NCBI GenBank assembly: GCA_031553395.1 | Contig: JAVBLR010000001.1 | Location: forward strand, 186,001-250,000 | Source of the DNA: WRGA01 sp031553395 | GTDB taxonomy: Bacteria > Bacteroidota > Bacteroidia > Bacteroidales > WRGA01 | DNA length: 64,000 bases | Direction of reading: 5' to 3' | Part shown: one piece after another, positions 9,089 to 18,279 of the stretch | Numbering within the stretch: the stretch's first letter is position 1 | Layout: every line of letters begins with the position of its first letter | Made by a program: the position numbers and the translations under genes | Notes under the pieces: model-generated | Told to the model about the DNA's origin: nothing | Seen by the model: only the letters and a program-made list of their open reading frames with translations | Database searches by the model: none

Positions 9089-9538
9089 ATGAATATCTAT
9101 TACATTATTGGGGCAGTATTTGTGTTGCAGTTTATTTTTTTAGCTATTTATGCCATCAGTAAAAAGAAAAAAAATGCAAAAAAGCAAGCTGAGACATTTC
9201 ACAGATTAGAATCTGTATATAATAATCCCAACATAGTAAAAGTTGCTCTTTGGATAAACATAGATTCTGTAAATGGAGAGCCTTTGGATGAGTCTTATGT
9301 ATATAAAACAAATATGAAAAATGGTTTGCTTAATCCAAATAAAGTGGAAGTGGCACTGTTCAATCCGGGTATTTATACTTTTGTTGTAAGCAGTAACAGT
9401 CGAGAAGAATACAGGGATGTAAGAATGCAGGTAGAGTTACATGCCGGAATGACATATCAGCTTGGTTGCAACGAAGAAGGAACTTATCTTGTTAATGATC
9501 CTAATCCTGCACGATATGAACTGAAGCCAACTTTATAA
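9089..9538 (+). CDS. Small membrane-anchored protein of unknown function
   Basis: The 149-residue protein starts with a hydrophobic segment (about residues 4-23) followed by a lysine-rich stretch, which suggests an inner-membrane anchor with the rest in the cytoplasm. The C-terminal 100 residues alternate hydrophobic and polar positions and look like a beta-sandwich. I do not recognise the family. It lies between the intact thioredoxin gene and a decayed thioredoxin fragment. The coding potential looks genuine, with balanced composition and no competing frame. Confidence 0.7.
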   Translation: MNIYYIIGAVFVLQFIFLAIYAISKKKKNAKKQAETFHRLESVYNNPNIVKVALWINIDSVNGEPLDESYVYKTNMKNGLLNPNKVEVALFNPGIYTFVVSSNSREEYRDVRMQVELHAGMTYQLGCNEEGTYLVNDPNPARYELKPTL

Positions 9539-9625
9539 AATATAATATGATTTTTTTTCAAATACAATTCAGCATGATTAGTTTCATAAAAAAAATCGGG
9601 TGCATTTCAAATATATTCTACAAAT

Positions 9626-9712
9626 CATGTGAGCAAAGGTGCAGAAACGCCAAAGACGGCATTTGTTGATAAAATAGTTGCATTATCAGTAGATTTGAAT
9701 TTGCTCGGTTGA
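9626..9712 (+). pseudogene. Decayed 3' end of a second thioredoxin gene
   Basis: The frame at 9626-9712 reads HVSKGAETPKTAFVDKIVAL and then a short divergent tail to TGA. The intact TrxA ends HVGAAPKSAFIDKISALLA, so the last helix is clearly related, with a small insertion and several substitutions. Upstream of 9626 the reading frame has no start codon and I see no further thioredoxin similarity; the redox motif is absent. I read this as the remnant of a duplicated thioredoxin gene. Confidence 0.65.
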
Positions 9713-10840
9713 TAAATAAAATGAATATATATTTAAGACGTTGTTATTACGAATATAAAGTGCTGCATTTTATCAATTTACTACCAAAATAACTCCATTA
9801 TTAAAATTTGCAATACAAGTACTAGATTAGATAAATTTGTATTACAATATTACTTGTCAAAAGAAGTAAAATCGGGAAAATGTCCTTTATTTTGATATTT
9901 TCATGTTGAAAACTCCAAATTGAAGCATTTTCATGTAAATTTTTTAAATTCTGAGATTTTTATAAAATTGATATACGGGGACGGGGGAGGAGCGTGGAAA
10001 TATTGAAATCTCAACGAGTTTAAAAAAATGCTATTTATTTAAGGTGTTGTAATTGAGAATAGTCAATGCTTTTGTTTTATTTTGAATCTATTTTATTTCT
10101 TATTTCAAAGTAGGATTTGATATTTGAGAAGATAAGAAAATTCAAAAAAAGAAATAATAAAATGTCTTTTGAGATATACTTTTTGGGAAAGATGAAAATG
10201 TAGATTCTTTTGCTTCAAAAAAAGACTTTTTAATAATCCAATCTGTATTAGCAAAGCAAATAATTAAAAATCATCTTGACAAATAGCATTTCTTTTCTGC
10301 AAAGTTGCATTTGAGGAATGCATTTTCAATAAATTAATTATATTTATATTTGCATATAATAGTTTTATATGTAAATAATATAAATTTAATATTACCTATC
10401 TTATTTTATGATGAGTAATAATAATCTCTTGATATTTACTACAAGGTCCATCCTATTTTAGCTTTCCTACAATCCTAATTATCCTTTTTTTAGTATAGCC
10501 AATGAAAATATTAATAACATAGATAATAATTTGAATTTTTTGAATGCCAAAAACCATATAAAAAAGTTGAATTAATATCAATGTCATTATGTCATATCAT
10601 GAAAAGTTATATTGTGAGAATATATAGTTTTTTAATGTTAATGTTCTGCATTCTCAAAATATACATTTGAATATATTTTGTATATAAATGTGAAATAAGT
10701 ATCGTTTTCATATAATCTTTTATTTTTATTACAAACATAGCAGTATTTATTAATGTATTTGTAATGAGATAGTTATATTTAACATGACAATTTGATTCCT
10801 TTTGTAATTATTTTTGAGAATAGTGTATTTTTATATAAAA
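9713..10840. other. Gene-free AT-rich region
   Basis: About 1.1 kb contains no plausible coding frame on either strand. The composition is very AT-rich apart from a short G-rich patch at 9976-9998. A lone TATATTTG (10345-10352) matches the -7 consensus, so a small RNA is possible but unsupported. I see no tRNA, repeat array or mobile-element end. Confidence 0.6.
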
Positions 10841-10841
10841 A

Positions 10842-10873
10842 AATATCACATTCATATTTTTGAATGTGATATT
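10842..10873 (-). terminator. Terminator of the nadC transcript
   Basis: A 13-bp stem pairs 10842-10854 with 10861-10873 around a 6-base loop. On the minus strand it is followed by a run of T, and it lies 28 bases after the nadC stop. Confidence 0.8.
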
Positions 10874-10900
10874 AATTTATTGTTTATTATGTGATTACAT

Positions 10901-11743
10901 TTAAAACGCTTTTAAACTCATATCTAAACTTTTCACAGAATGAGTAAGTGCACCTACAGATATATAATCAACTCCACAGGTGGCATAATCTTTTAATGTA
11001 TCAAATGTAATTCCGCCGGAAGATTCGGTTTCATATTTTCCGCCAATTTGTCTTACTGCTTCTTTTGTTGTTGAAATATCGAAATTGTCAAGCATGATTC
11101 TATCTACTCCTCCAATCTCTAGAACTTCATTCAATTCTTTTAAATTACGAACTTCAATTTCGATTTTTAAGTTTTTGCCTGTTTTTTTGAGGTATTCATG
11201 CGCATTGTTTATCGCTTGTTTTATTCCTCCGGCAAAATCAACATGATTATCTTTCAATAAAATCATATCAAACAGGCCGATACGATGATTTACACCTCCT
11301 CCGATTTTCACGGCTTCTTTTTCAAGCATTCTCATACCTGGAGTTGTTTTCCGTGTATCCAATACTTTAGTATGATATCCTTCCAGTTCCTTGGCATATT
11401 TGTTTGTTTGAGTAGCTATACCACTCATTCTTTGCATAATATTTAATACCAAACGTTCGGTTTGTAGTAATGACTGAGTTTTTCCTTCCACTGTAAAAAC
11501 AATATCTCCGGGTTTAACTTCAGTACCATCTTGTATAAAAAGATTGATTTTTAGTTGAGGGTCGAAAGCATGAAAAACCTTTTGGGCAATTTCTACACCG
11601 GCAATAATTCCGGTTTCTTTGATAATCAATTTTACCTTACCTGTAGCACTTTCAGGAATACAACATAAAGTGGTGTGGTCTCCATCGCCAATATCCTCAG
11701 CAAAAGCGAGTTGAATAAGCCTATCTATCAATTCTTCTTTCAT
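10901..11743 (-). CDS. nadC: Nicotinate-nucleotide pyrophosphorylase (carboxylating)
   Basis: The 280-residue enzyme converts quinolinate and PRPP into nicotinate mononucleotide, a step of de novo NAD synthesis. Family features include LNIMQRMSGIAT, the DTRKTTPGMR substrate-binding loop, KIGGGVNHRIGL and the C-terminal EIEVRNL, IMLDNF and ESSGGI segments of the barrel. Length is typical. No nadA or nadB gene is present in the window. It ends the transcript that includes the DUF4783 gene or is transcribed separately, since a hairpin separates the two. Confidence 0.97.
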   Translation of the reverse strand: MKEELIDRLIQLAFAEDIGDGDHTTLCCIPESATGKVKLIIKETGIIAGVEIAQKVFHAFDPQLKINLFIQDGTEVKPGDIVFTVEGKTQSLLQTERLVLNIMQRMSGIATQTNKYAKELEGYHTKVLDTRKTTPGMRMLEKEAVKIGGGVNHRIGLFDMILLKDNHVDFAGGIKQAINNAHEYLKKTGKNLKIEIEVRNLKELNEVLEIGGVDRIMLDNFDISTTKEAVRQIGGKYETESSGGITFDTLKDYATCGVDYISVGALTHSVKSLDMSLKAF

Positions 11744-11775
11744 TATTTAAGTATTTTGTGTATGAATAAGCATAA

Positions 11776-11818
11776 AAAAAGCATTAACATTGCTGTTTCA
11801 CAATATTAATGCTTTTAT
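11776..11818 (-). terminator. Hairpin between the DUF4783 gene and nadC
   Basis: Near-perfect arms of 16 bases (one mismatch) flank an 8-base loop, and the minus strand continues into a run of seven T. This fits a terminator for the DUF4783 gene, 32 bases before the nadC start. Confidence 0.75.
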
Positions 11819-11824
11819 ATAGAT

Positions 11825-12211
11825 TTAAAATTTTTCTATTTTAAATTGATTGATCAGACATTGATTGTCTGATTTTTTTCCAAAGTAAGTAACCCTGAAT
11901 TCTCCTGTTGCAGTGGTTAATTTGCCAATAATATAGCTGGAACCTGTTCTTTCACCACTGTGAATGATTGAAAAATCTTTCGGCGCATTGGATTGAAAGA
12001 ACTTACTTAAAGCAGCATTCGCATCAACATCCGAACATGTTTTTTCAAGGTCAAGTATCTTTAATTCAACTGATTTTGCAAAATATTTTCCAATTAAACC
12101 TACATTTCCGGTTTTTAATCCAGTTACAATATCCGGAGAGATATTTTGCGATTGTGCGAACATTGTGAAACAAACTAAAATGCCCGTTAAAAGGAATTTA
12201 ATTGTTTTCAT
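11825..12211 (-). CDS. DUF4783 family exported protein
   Basis: This 128-residue protein has a signal peptide (MKTIKFLLTGILVCFTMFAQ) and a compact NTF2-like domain of about 105 residues, as in DUF4783. The frame is open further upstream to 12268, but the ATG at 12211 puts the signal peptide at the N-terminus, so I choose it. The function is unknown. In Bacteroidota this family is often found beside nadC, as here. Confidence 0.8.
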   Translation of the reverse strand: MKTIKFLLTGILVCFTMFAQSQNISPDIVTGLKTGNVGLIGKYFAKSVELKILDLEKTCSDVDANAALSKFFQSNAPKDFSIIHSGERTGSSYIIGKLTTATGEFRVTYFGKKSDNQCLINQFKIEKF

Positions 12212-12325
12212 ACTATCTAGGTTAGAAGGGTATTCAATTTTATAGGATACCCATATTTTAGGAAACAAAGATACTGCTTAATAAAAAACAGTTCTTTATT
12301 TTTGTGTTAAAATTTGAAAAAAACT

Positions 12326-13456
12326 TTATTTACTCCAGAACTGAACCCATTTTTGCTCCTCTCTAGTAAGCTTGGATAAATCGGCTTTATAACTGAAATC
12401 GGGGAAATACCAAATCTGTTGTTCAAAATACTTTTGCAATTCCAGCGTTGAGAAAACATATCCTCTTTTGGCAAAAGGCAGGTTGCGAAGTATCTTTTTT
12501 GAGATTTCATCCGAAGCGGTCATATCTTCATACGCATAATACTGAATCATATTTGGATAAATGTATTGTGTTGTTTTATAGTTGAATACATCTTCAAACG
12601 AAAAATATCCGACAGGCGAAGAAAGGTATAATTCACCGATAGGTTTAAAATTTTGCTTTTGAAAAATCAAAGTACCTTCTTTGATATAGAATTCACTAGC
12701 TCTATCGGTATCATTTTCAAAATAAGACACATTCCGAGCTTCACCCTTTTTTCCTGTACCCGAAATAATCCACTCATTGGTATTATCAAAAAATGTTTTT
12801 TGAATATCAATTAATTGCTCTTTACCCAAATTAATATTCAATGTGAAATCATCAATCTGTTTGTTTCCCCATCTGCCGGCTGCCGAAAGAATATAGTTAA
12901 AAGTATATTCATTATACACAAGTGTTGAAAGTTCGCATGTGTAAGTGTGTTTTATAATATTCAATCCTTTTTTAAAATCAGCCTTGAAATGATAAACATA
13001 CATAAAATCAACATAATCTCCGTTTTCATCGAGGCTTTGTCGTATTTGTCCTGATGTCAACGATTTGAACTTTCCGTTTCGATAATAAATACTGTCGTTT
13101 ACAATGGAAACCTGATAAGGCAATTGAACGCCATTCATATTTACCATAAACTTATGCAAATACGGTTGTTCATTGTTAATAGGTTCAATATTGGCATCTC
13201 CATGAGGCGAAGTAGCTTCAAATCCTACAATAATAGATTTTGCTTCTCCCGGATTGTTAAACTCGTAATAAACAAACACATCCACCTGATGCCGGTTATT
13301 ATTGTTGCGTTTGATTGACAGAATTTCTTTTTGTACCGAAATATTTGTCTCAATTATTGGAATCAGTTGATTTCCAGCAACGTGAAAAGCTCCATCGTTA
13401 GCTTGGAGATTTAGTGATAAGATTAATGGGAGAGTGAAAAAAATAACTTTCTTCAT
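12326..13456 (-). CDS. Exported protein, DUF4424-like
   Basis: The 376-residue protein has a signal peptide ending near residue 19 (LQANDGAF). The mature start is an NDGAFHVAGNQLIPI stretch followed by EISVQKE-like strands, resembling the DUF4424 family of secreted beta-rich proteins. No catalytic motif is evident. It starts 22 bases after the pyrD stop on the same strand, so it may be cotranscribed with pyrKD, but a metabolic link is not indicated. The family match is from memory and should be treated as tentative. Confidence 0.65.
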   Translation of the reverse strand: MKKVIFFTLPLILSLNLQANDGAFHVAGNQLIPIIETNISVQKEILSIKRNNNNRHQVDVFVYYEFNNPGEAKSIIVGFEATSPHGDANIEPINNEQPYLHKFMVNMNGVQLPYQVSIVNDSIYYRNGKFKSLTSGQIRQSLDENGDYVDFMYVYHFKADFKKGLNIIKHTYTCELSTLVYNEYTFNYILSAAGRWGNKQIDDFTLNINLGKEQLIDIQKTFFDNTNEWIISGTGKKGEARNVSYFENDTDRASEFYIKEGTLIFQKQNFKPIGELYLSSPVGYFSFEDVFNYKTTQYIYPNMIQYYAYEDMTASDEISKKILRNLPFAKRGYVFSTLELQKYFEQQIWYFPDFSYKADLSKLTREEQKWVQFWSK

Positions 13457-13478
13457 AACAGATAATCGGATTGTTTAT

Positions 13479-14390
13479 TCAAATTTCCAATGCTCCAATT
13501 AATTCATTTACAGATGTGTAATTATGTCTATTCAGGTAATCATCAATACCTTCCACAACTTCTAATGCTACTTTCGGATTGATAAAATTTGCCGTACCGA
13601 TTTGAATAGCAGTTGCTCCGGCCAATATAAATTCGATGGCATCTTTTGCATTCATAATACCACCTAAACCGATAATGGGAATTTTTACCGTCTGATATGT
13701 TTGCCAAACCATTCTTAATGCAATCGGTTTAATACAAGGTCCGGATAATCCTCCCGTTACAGTTGAAAGTATCGGTTTACGGCTTTCGGCATGAATAGCC
13801 ATCCCCAAGAAAGTATTGACTAAAGAAACGCTATCCGCCCCTTCAGCTTCAACAGCCCGGGCAATTTCGGTAATATCAGTAACATTAGGTGATAGTTTTA
13901 CTATCAATGTTTTTGGGTAAATTTTACGAACTTCACGTACTACTTCTCCTGCCATTTTGGGACTTGTTCCAAAAGCCATGCCACCTTCTTTAACATTCGG
14001 ACAGGAAATATTCAGCTCAATTGCTGGAATTTTATCCAATAGAGCTACTTTTTCGGCACAGGCAATATAATCCTCAACAGTAGAGCCTGATACATTTACA
14101 ATCATGTGAGTATCGTAATCTTTAATGCGGGGATATATAGTTGATGCAAAATAATCAACGCCCTTATTTTGCAGTCCTACAGCATTTAACATACCTGAAG
14201 ATGTTTCTGCCATGCGTGGATATGGATTTCCTTCTCTTTTAAGAATAGTAGTTCCTTTTACAAATATTCCTCCTATTCTCGATATATCAAAGAAGTCGGA
14301 AAACTCTTCTCCGAAACCAAATGTTCCGGATGCTGTCATTACCGGATTCTTTAAATTCAGCTTATGAATGTTTACATTTAGATTTACCAT
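13479..14390 (-). CDS. pyrD: Dihydroorotate dehydrogenase, class 1B catalytic subunit
   Basis: The 303-residue FMN protein oxidises dihydroorotate to orotate in pyrimidine synthesis. It shows the class 1 features NPVMTASGTFGFG near the N-terminus, the catalytic-cysteine segment ELNISCPNVKEGG, IVKLSPNV, and the FMN phosphate-binding GLGGIM and GATAIQIGTA motifs near the end. It overlaps the pyrK gene by 7 bases. The pair forms the NAD-dependent class 1B heterotetramer. Confidence 0.97.
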   Translation of the reverse strand: MVNLNVNIHKLNLKNPVMTASGTFGFGEEFSDFFDISRIGGIFVKGTTILKREGNPYPRMAETSSGMLNAVGLQNKGVDYFASTIYPRIKDYDTHMIVNVSGSTVEDYIACAEKVALLDKIPAIELNISCPNVKEGGMAFGTSPKMAGEVVREVRKIYPKTLIVKLSPNVTDITEIARAVEAEGADSVSLVNTFLGMAIHAESRKPILSTVTGGLSGPCIKPIALRMVWQTYQTVKIPIIGLGGIMNAKDAIEFILAGATAIQIGTANFINPKVALEVVEGIDDYLNRHNYTSVNELIGALEI

Positions 14391-15154
14391 AGTAACTTTT
14401 CTATATTAAATACGGGACCTTCTTTACAAACACAAACATGACCTTCGCGCGTATTCTCCACACAACATAAACATGCTCCAAAACCGCATGCCATCGTATT
14501 TTCGAGAGATACCTCACAGAAAATTTTATTCGTTTTTGCATAACGAGCTACAGCCATCATCATCGGTTTGGGTCCACAAGTGTAAATAGTATCAAAAGAA
14601 TTATTTTTGAGTATTGAATGTTGGGTAACATATCCTTTTTCGCCCAAAGAACCATCTTCGGTTGTTAAATGTACTTCGCCATATTTCTTAAATTCATCCA
14701 GTTGAAGTAAATCATCTTTTGAACGGGCTCCCAACAGAAAAGTTGATTTAAAACCTCTTTCTTTAAGGTATGCACCCCAAAAAAGCATTGGGGCTGTTCC
14801 GCAACCTCCACCTACTAATAACAATTTGGAGTTCTTATTTTCAGGTAAAGTAAATGAATTACCTAAAGGTAGAATCATATTTATCTTGTCACCAGTTTTT
14901 ACTTCGGCCAATTTTTTAGTTCCTTCGCCAACAAGACGCACTAATAGCCAAAATTCATTTTTATTTTTATCTACATAATTGATAGATAAAGGCCGGCGAA
15001 GAAAAGTTCCGGGAGAATTATCAATTTTAACTTCAGCAAATTGCCCGGGAAGCATTTCAGGTAGTGAAGTGCCTGATGTGAATTTTAATTGGACATAATC
15101 GTTATTTACCCTTAGGTTTTCGGTAACTTTGAAATCCAATACATATTTTTTCAT
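14384..15154 (-). CDS. pyrK: Dihydroorotate dehydrogenase electron-transfer subunit
   Basis: This 256-residue protein carries FAD and a 2Fe-2S cluster and passes electrons from PyrD to NAD. The N-terminal part is a flavodoxin-reductase-like FAD domain with the FLRRPLSI motif. The middle has the nucleotide-binding LLVGGGCGTAPM segment. The C-terminal part has the cluster cysteines in CGFGACLCC and the following HVCVC. It is first in the pyrK-pyrD unit and its 3' end overlaps pyrD. Confidence 0.95.
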   Translation of the reverse strand: MKKYVLDFKVTENLRVNNDYVQLKFTSGTSLPEMLPGQFAEVKIDNSPGTFLRRPLSINYVDKNKNEFWLLVRLVGEGTKKLAEVKTGDKINMILPLGNSFTLPENKNSKLLLVGGGCGTAPMLFWGAYLKERGFKSTFLLGARSKDDLLQLDEFKKYGEVHLTTEDGSLGEKGYVTQHSILKNNSFDTIYTCGPKPMMMAVARYAKTNKIFCEVSLENTMACGFGACLCCVENTREGHVCVCKEGPVFNIEKLLW

Positions 15155-15355
15155 ATTATATAATTGATATTCAATTTATTGTAGAAAATATAATTTTATT
15201 TATTTCAGAGGACAAAGGTACGAATAATTATGCAATATTTGAGTTACAAGTAAGACATTAGAAGTTGTAGAGAAGGATAATTGTATTTTAATAGGCATGA
15301 GCTACCTTGTAATATGCAATCTTCATAAAATAAAATTTAGGCTAGAATGTTACCA

Positions 15356-15847
15356 CTAAAATTTTGTAAATCCATTCATTTCTTTTACACCTTCAGCATT
15401 TAGTCTCAATGCTTCTTTTTCAGATAATCTTTTGTCGGGAAAGCAATAGGTTGATATTTTTGCAGTCTTTCGATTGCCGAATTCTTCATAGTATCTTACT
15501 ATAAGCGAATTAGTTGTTAGTTCAACAATATCCTTTACATCTTCTTCAGGGGAACAAAGTTCGATTTGTTTATCATTTATCAAAGTCCATTTCGTGGTAT
15601 AGATTTGTGGAAAATCCTTGGAAACCACATAATTATATTCTCCATCACGCTCAAAACCTACAACAATAAAGCTATTGTCGTCATAATACGTGTCTTTTGC
15701 TAAATATTCACCATTCGAAAACTGTTCTATTCGCTCTGAATATAAGAACCAATAACCATCGTGATTTGTAAGAAGTTCATTCGTTTTTTGCGCATTGGCT
15801 GTTATAATTGTTAGCACAACAAATAAAACTAAAAATACCTTCCTCAT
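15356..15847 (-). CDS. Small exported protein of unknown function
   Basis: The 163-residue protein has a clear signal peptide (cleavage near ANA-QK, residue 20) and a beta-rich body with repeated aromatic residues, which suggests a small lipocalin-like barrel. I cannot assign a family. It is separated by about 200 bases from pyrK and by about 60 bases from the regulator upstream, all on the minus strand. Confidence 0.65.
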   Translation of the reverse strand: MRKVFLVLFVVLTIITANAQKTNELLTNHDGYWFLYSERIEQFSNGEYLAKDTYYDDNSFIVVGFERDGEYNYVVSKDFPQIYTTKWTLINDKQIELCSPEEDVKDIVELTTNSLIVRYYEEFGNRKTAKISTYCFPDKRLSEKEALRLNAEGVKEMNGFTKF

Positions 15848-15908
15848 AACTTAAACTTGATTTATAGCTGAAACCTACAAAACTTCAGACACCTTTTTCT
15901 ATTATTTC

Positions 15909-16373
15909 TCAAAACATCATCCCTTTGTCTGGAGCAAAAGTATCAAAAGTATTGTCGGAATAAAAAATAACTAATTTGGTTATTTTCTTTGTAGTAGGAA
16001 TACGAATCTCTTTTAGTTCATTTACAGATTGTTGAGGTATATTTTGAATACTTTTTGGTTGATTATCCTCGTGATATTTGGTTTCCGTTTCCGTTTTGGT
16101 CGGATTTGTTGCAACCTGGTCAAATAAAGAAGGTTGTTTAGGATGATTTGAAGATAGTATTTCTTTCTTTAGCATATCACCTTTACCAAATAGCAACCAA
16201 TCACTATTAATATAATCATAGCGGGAAAGTATTTTGTTCACTACTTCGAGGCTGGGTTTATTACGGCCATTTAAGATATGGGAAATAGCCGAACGATTGA
16301 TACCAATTTGTTCGGCAAATTCTCCAGGCTTCACACCTAAATATTCCATTATTTGCTGAATACGTTCAACCAT
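15909..16373 (-). CDS. XRE-family helix-turn-helix regulator
   Basis: The 154-residue protein has an N-terminal XRE/Cro-type DNA-binding domain (about residues 3-65). The PGEFAEQIGI helix is followed by the recognition helix in NRSAISHILNGRNKPS. The remaining 85 residues are polar and low in structure, ending in a short beta-rich tail, with no sensor domain I can name. Such short regulators are common in Bacteroidota. Its promoter (16418-16449) lies next to a gene-free region with several TTTGTAAA motifs that could be binding sites. Confidence 0.85.
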   Translation of the reverse strand: MVERIQQIMEYLGVKPGEFAEQIGINRSAISHILNGRNKPSLEVVNKILSRYDYINSDWLLFGKGDMLKKEILSSNHPKQPSLFDQVATNPTKTETETKYHEDNQPKSIQNIPQQSVNELKEIRIPTTKKITKLVIFYSDNTFDTFAPDKGMMF

Positions 16374-16417
16374 AGTTAGTTATATTATTTAGTTATTATT
16401 GTAAAATAATCTACACA

Positions 16418-16449
16418 CAAATGTAAATATTAAAAATTACAAAAGCAAA
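16418..16449 (-). promoter_or_regulatory. Promoter of the XRE regulator
   Basis: On the minus strand a TTTG (-33, 16446-16449) and TACATTTG (-7, 16418-16425) are separated by 20 bases, matching the Bacteroidota consensus. The leader to the start codon would be about 40 bases. Confidence 0.6.
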
Positions 16450-16471
16450 CAATAATTTAAAAAGTTGAATT

Positions 16472-16817
16472 TTTACAAAACGACCAATATATTACAATTG
16501 GAAATTAAGAACTTTGTAAAGTGCAATAACCCCTCATATTTTTCTATAAAATTAGTGCCAGTATTTTACATATAATATTGAATATTAGTTATATATATTC
16601 AATATAAACACCATAAATATTAGATTTATACAAATGTTTTTCAATACACTTTGACTATCTGTACCAGTATTATAGAATATTTGATATAATTACTATGATT
16701 TTCAGATCATTAATAATCGATACTCCATTTGTAAATATCAGATTGTTGTCGAAACGTATTCATTTGTAAACTCACAGATATAACATAGTTCAACTGTTAC
16801 TATTTACAAAAGTAAAT
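16472..16817. promoter_or_regulatory. Cluster of TTTGTAAA/TTTACAAA motifs
   Basis: Exact copies lie at 16472-16479, 16513-16520, 16728-16735, 16763-16770 and 16803-16810. The last is part of an inverted repeat, ATTTAC-AAAA-GTAAAT, at 16802-16817. Several neighbours are about 35-41 bases apart. They may be operators for the adjacent XRE protein; this is inference from position only. Confidence 0.4.
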
Positions 16818-17485
16818 TGACTATTGTTTATATTATATACAAAAGTATCAATACATTTGTATATATCCCCTGTCTTTTTGACAGTATTTACTATTAATAT
16901 AATTGTTGAGTAATTTGAGGCAAACCGTATTTTAAAGAATATAGATAAGAATATAAGTCCCGGTATTTAGCGATTGGATAAGTGTAACAGACATATTTGC
17001 ATGAGGAATTGGTAGTATAAATTGATTATTATTGGTATATTCCTTAAAATAGTTGATTTATAGAAATTGTATTTAACTTATCAACTATTCTACATTAATT
17101 CTGATGTAGTTGATGAATATTTTTTCAAATATCTTCTTAGATTTATGGTTGACAGAATTATAAAGAAGGCTACTTAAGAAAAGTGAAGATATAATGGACA
17201 GAGCGATTCATAAAGTAGTTTAAAAGGGTAAATTAGAACAATATGGAGGAGAATTAGCACTTTGTGTATAATTTAGAATATTATGTTAGAAAGAAGTAAA
17301 TCAATCCATATCAATATATTCTTCCATTTATATGGGATGTGTTGATTGAATTCATAGTTCACTGCACTCATCATTCAAATTCATGCGTTTCGCCTAGATT
17401 TTATAAAGTATATTTAAGATGCTTTTATTGTGAATATTTTATGTTTATTTTTTAAGTTATTGCTAAAAGTCTGATTATTAAAACA

Positions 17486-17520
17486 AAATAGCCGGATTCT
17501 TTTTAAGAATCCGGCTATTT
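17486..17520 (-). terminator. Terminator of the rpsF-rpsR-rplI operon
   Basis: A perfect 16-bp stem (17486-17501 with 17505-17520) encloses a 3-base loop and has a GC-rich core (AGCCGGATTC). The minus strand then enters a T-rich stretch. It lies 21 bases after the rplI stop. Confidence 0.9.
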
Positions 17521-17540
17521 GATGTATTATAATCTATTTC

Positions 17541-17984
17541 TTATTCAGAAATAACTTCAAAAGGAATTTCTACGCTTACTTCCTTATGTAGTTTAAGGAT
17601 AGCTTTGTAATTTCCAATTTCTTTAACTGCTTCTTTGATAAGAATTTGTTTTCTATCTACAGCAAAACCTGCTTTTTCCAAGCTTTCTGAAATCTGGATA
17701 TTATTTACAGAACCGAAAACTTTACCGGTAGAACTTGTTTTAGCACCGATTGTTAAACTTACGCCTTCCAACTTAGCAGCTAAAACTTCTGCATCAGCTT
17801 TCATTTTTGCTAATTTGTGCGCGCGTTGTTTCAAATTCTCTGTTAATACCTTTTTAGCAGAATCTGATGCAATAACAGCTTTTCCTTGCGGAATCAGATA
17901 GTTACGTCCGTAACCGCTTTTCACGGTAACGATATCATCCTTGTATCCAAGGTTTAATATGTCTTCTCTTAATATTACTTCCAT
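17541..17984 (-). CDS. rplI: 50S ribosomal protein L9 (bL9)
   Basis: The 147-residue protein binds 23S rRNA. The N-terminal domain (MEVILREDILNLGYKDD, then VKSGYGRNYLIPQGKA) is the conserved rRNA-binding part. It is joined by a long helix to the C-terminal domain, in which SSTGKVFGSV is recognisable. It is last in the rpsF-rpsR-rplI operon and has the usual length. Confidence 0.97.
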   Translation of the reverse strand: MEVILREDILNLGYKDDIVTVKSGYGRNYLIPQGKAVIASDSAKKVLTENLKQRAHKLAKMKADAEVLAAKLEGVSLTIGAKTSSTGKVFGSVNNIQISESLEKAGFAVDRKQILIKEAVKEIGNYKAILKLHKEVSVEIPFEVISE

Positions 17985-18003
17985 AATTTTTCCTCCTCCT
18001 TTA

Positions 18004-18276
18004 TTATTTCATCATATCTGTTACATAAGGAAGCAAAGCCAAATGGCGTGCTCTTTTCACAGCTTGAGCTACCCTGCGTTGAAATTTCAACGAAGTTCCG
18101 GTAATACGACGAGGAAGAATTTTTCCTTGCTCGTTTAAGAATTTCTTTAAAAATTCAGGGTCTTTATAATCAATATACTTGATTCCGCTTTTTTTGAAGC
18201 GGCAATATTTTTTCTTTTTTACATCCACAGTCGGTGGAGTCAAATATCTGATTTCGGATTGATTCTGTTGTGCCAT
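18004..18276 (-). CDS. rpsR: 30S ribosomal protein S18 (bS18)
   Basis: The 90-residue basic protein of the small subunit platform binds next to S6. The KYCRFKKSGIKYIDYKD segment and the RRITGTSLKFQRRVAQAVKR segment are diagnostic. It starts 3 bases after the rpsF stop and is followed 19 bases later by rplI. Confidence 0.97.
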   Translation of the reverse strand: MAQQNQSEIRYLTPPTVDVKKKKYCRFKKSGIKYIDYKDPEFLKKFLNEQGKILPRRITGTSLKFQRRVAQAVKRARHLALLPYVTDMMK

Positions 18277-18279
18277 AGC

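Larger units (their letters stand above)
16374..17485. other. Gene-free region upstream of the XRE regulator
   Basis: About 1.1 kb shows no plausible gene. The part nearest the regulator carries its promoter and a cluster of TTTGTAAA motifs. The distal part (16860-17485) has only short chance frames. A TACATTTG at 16852-16859 could start a plus-strand transcript, but nothing downstream supports one. Confidence 0.55.

Noticed and set aside
9539..10900. tRNA, 6S RNA or other structured RNA genes
   Set aside because: No cloverleaf, TTCGA-type arm or other recognisable RNA signature was seen in this gap or in 16374-17485.
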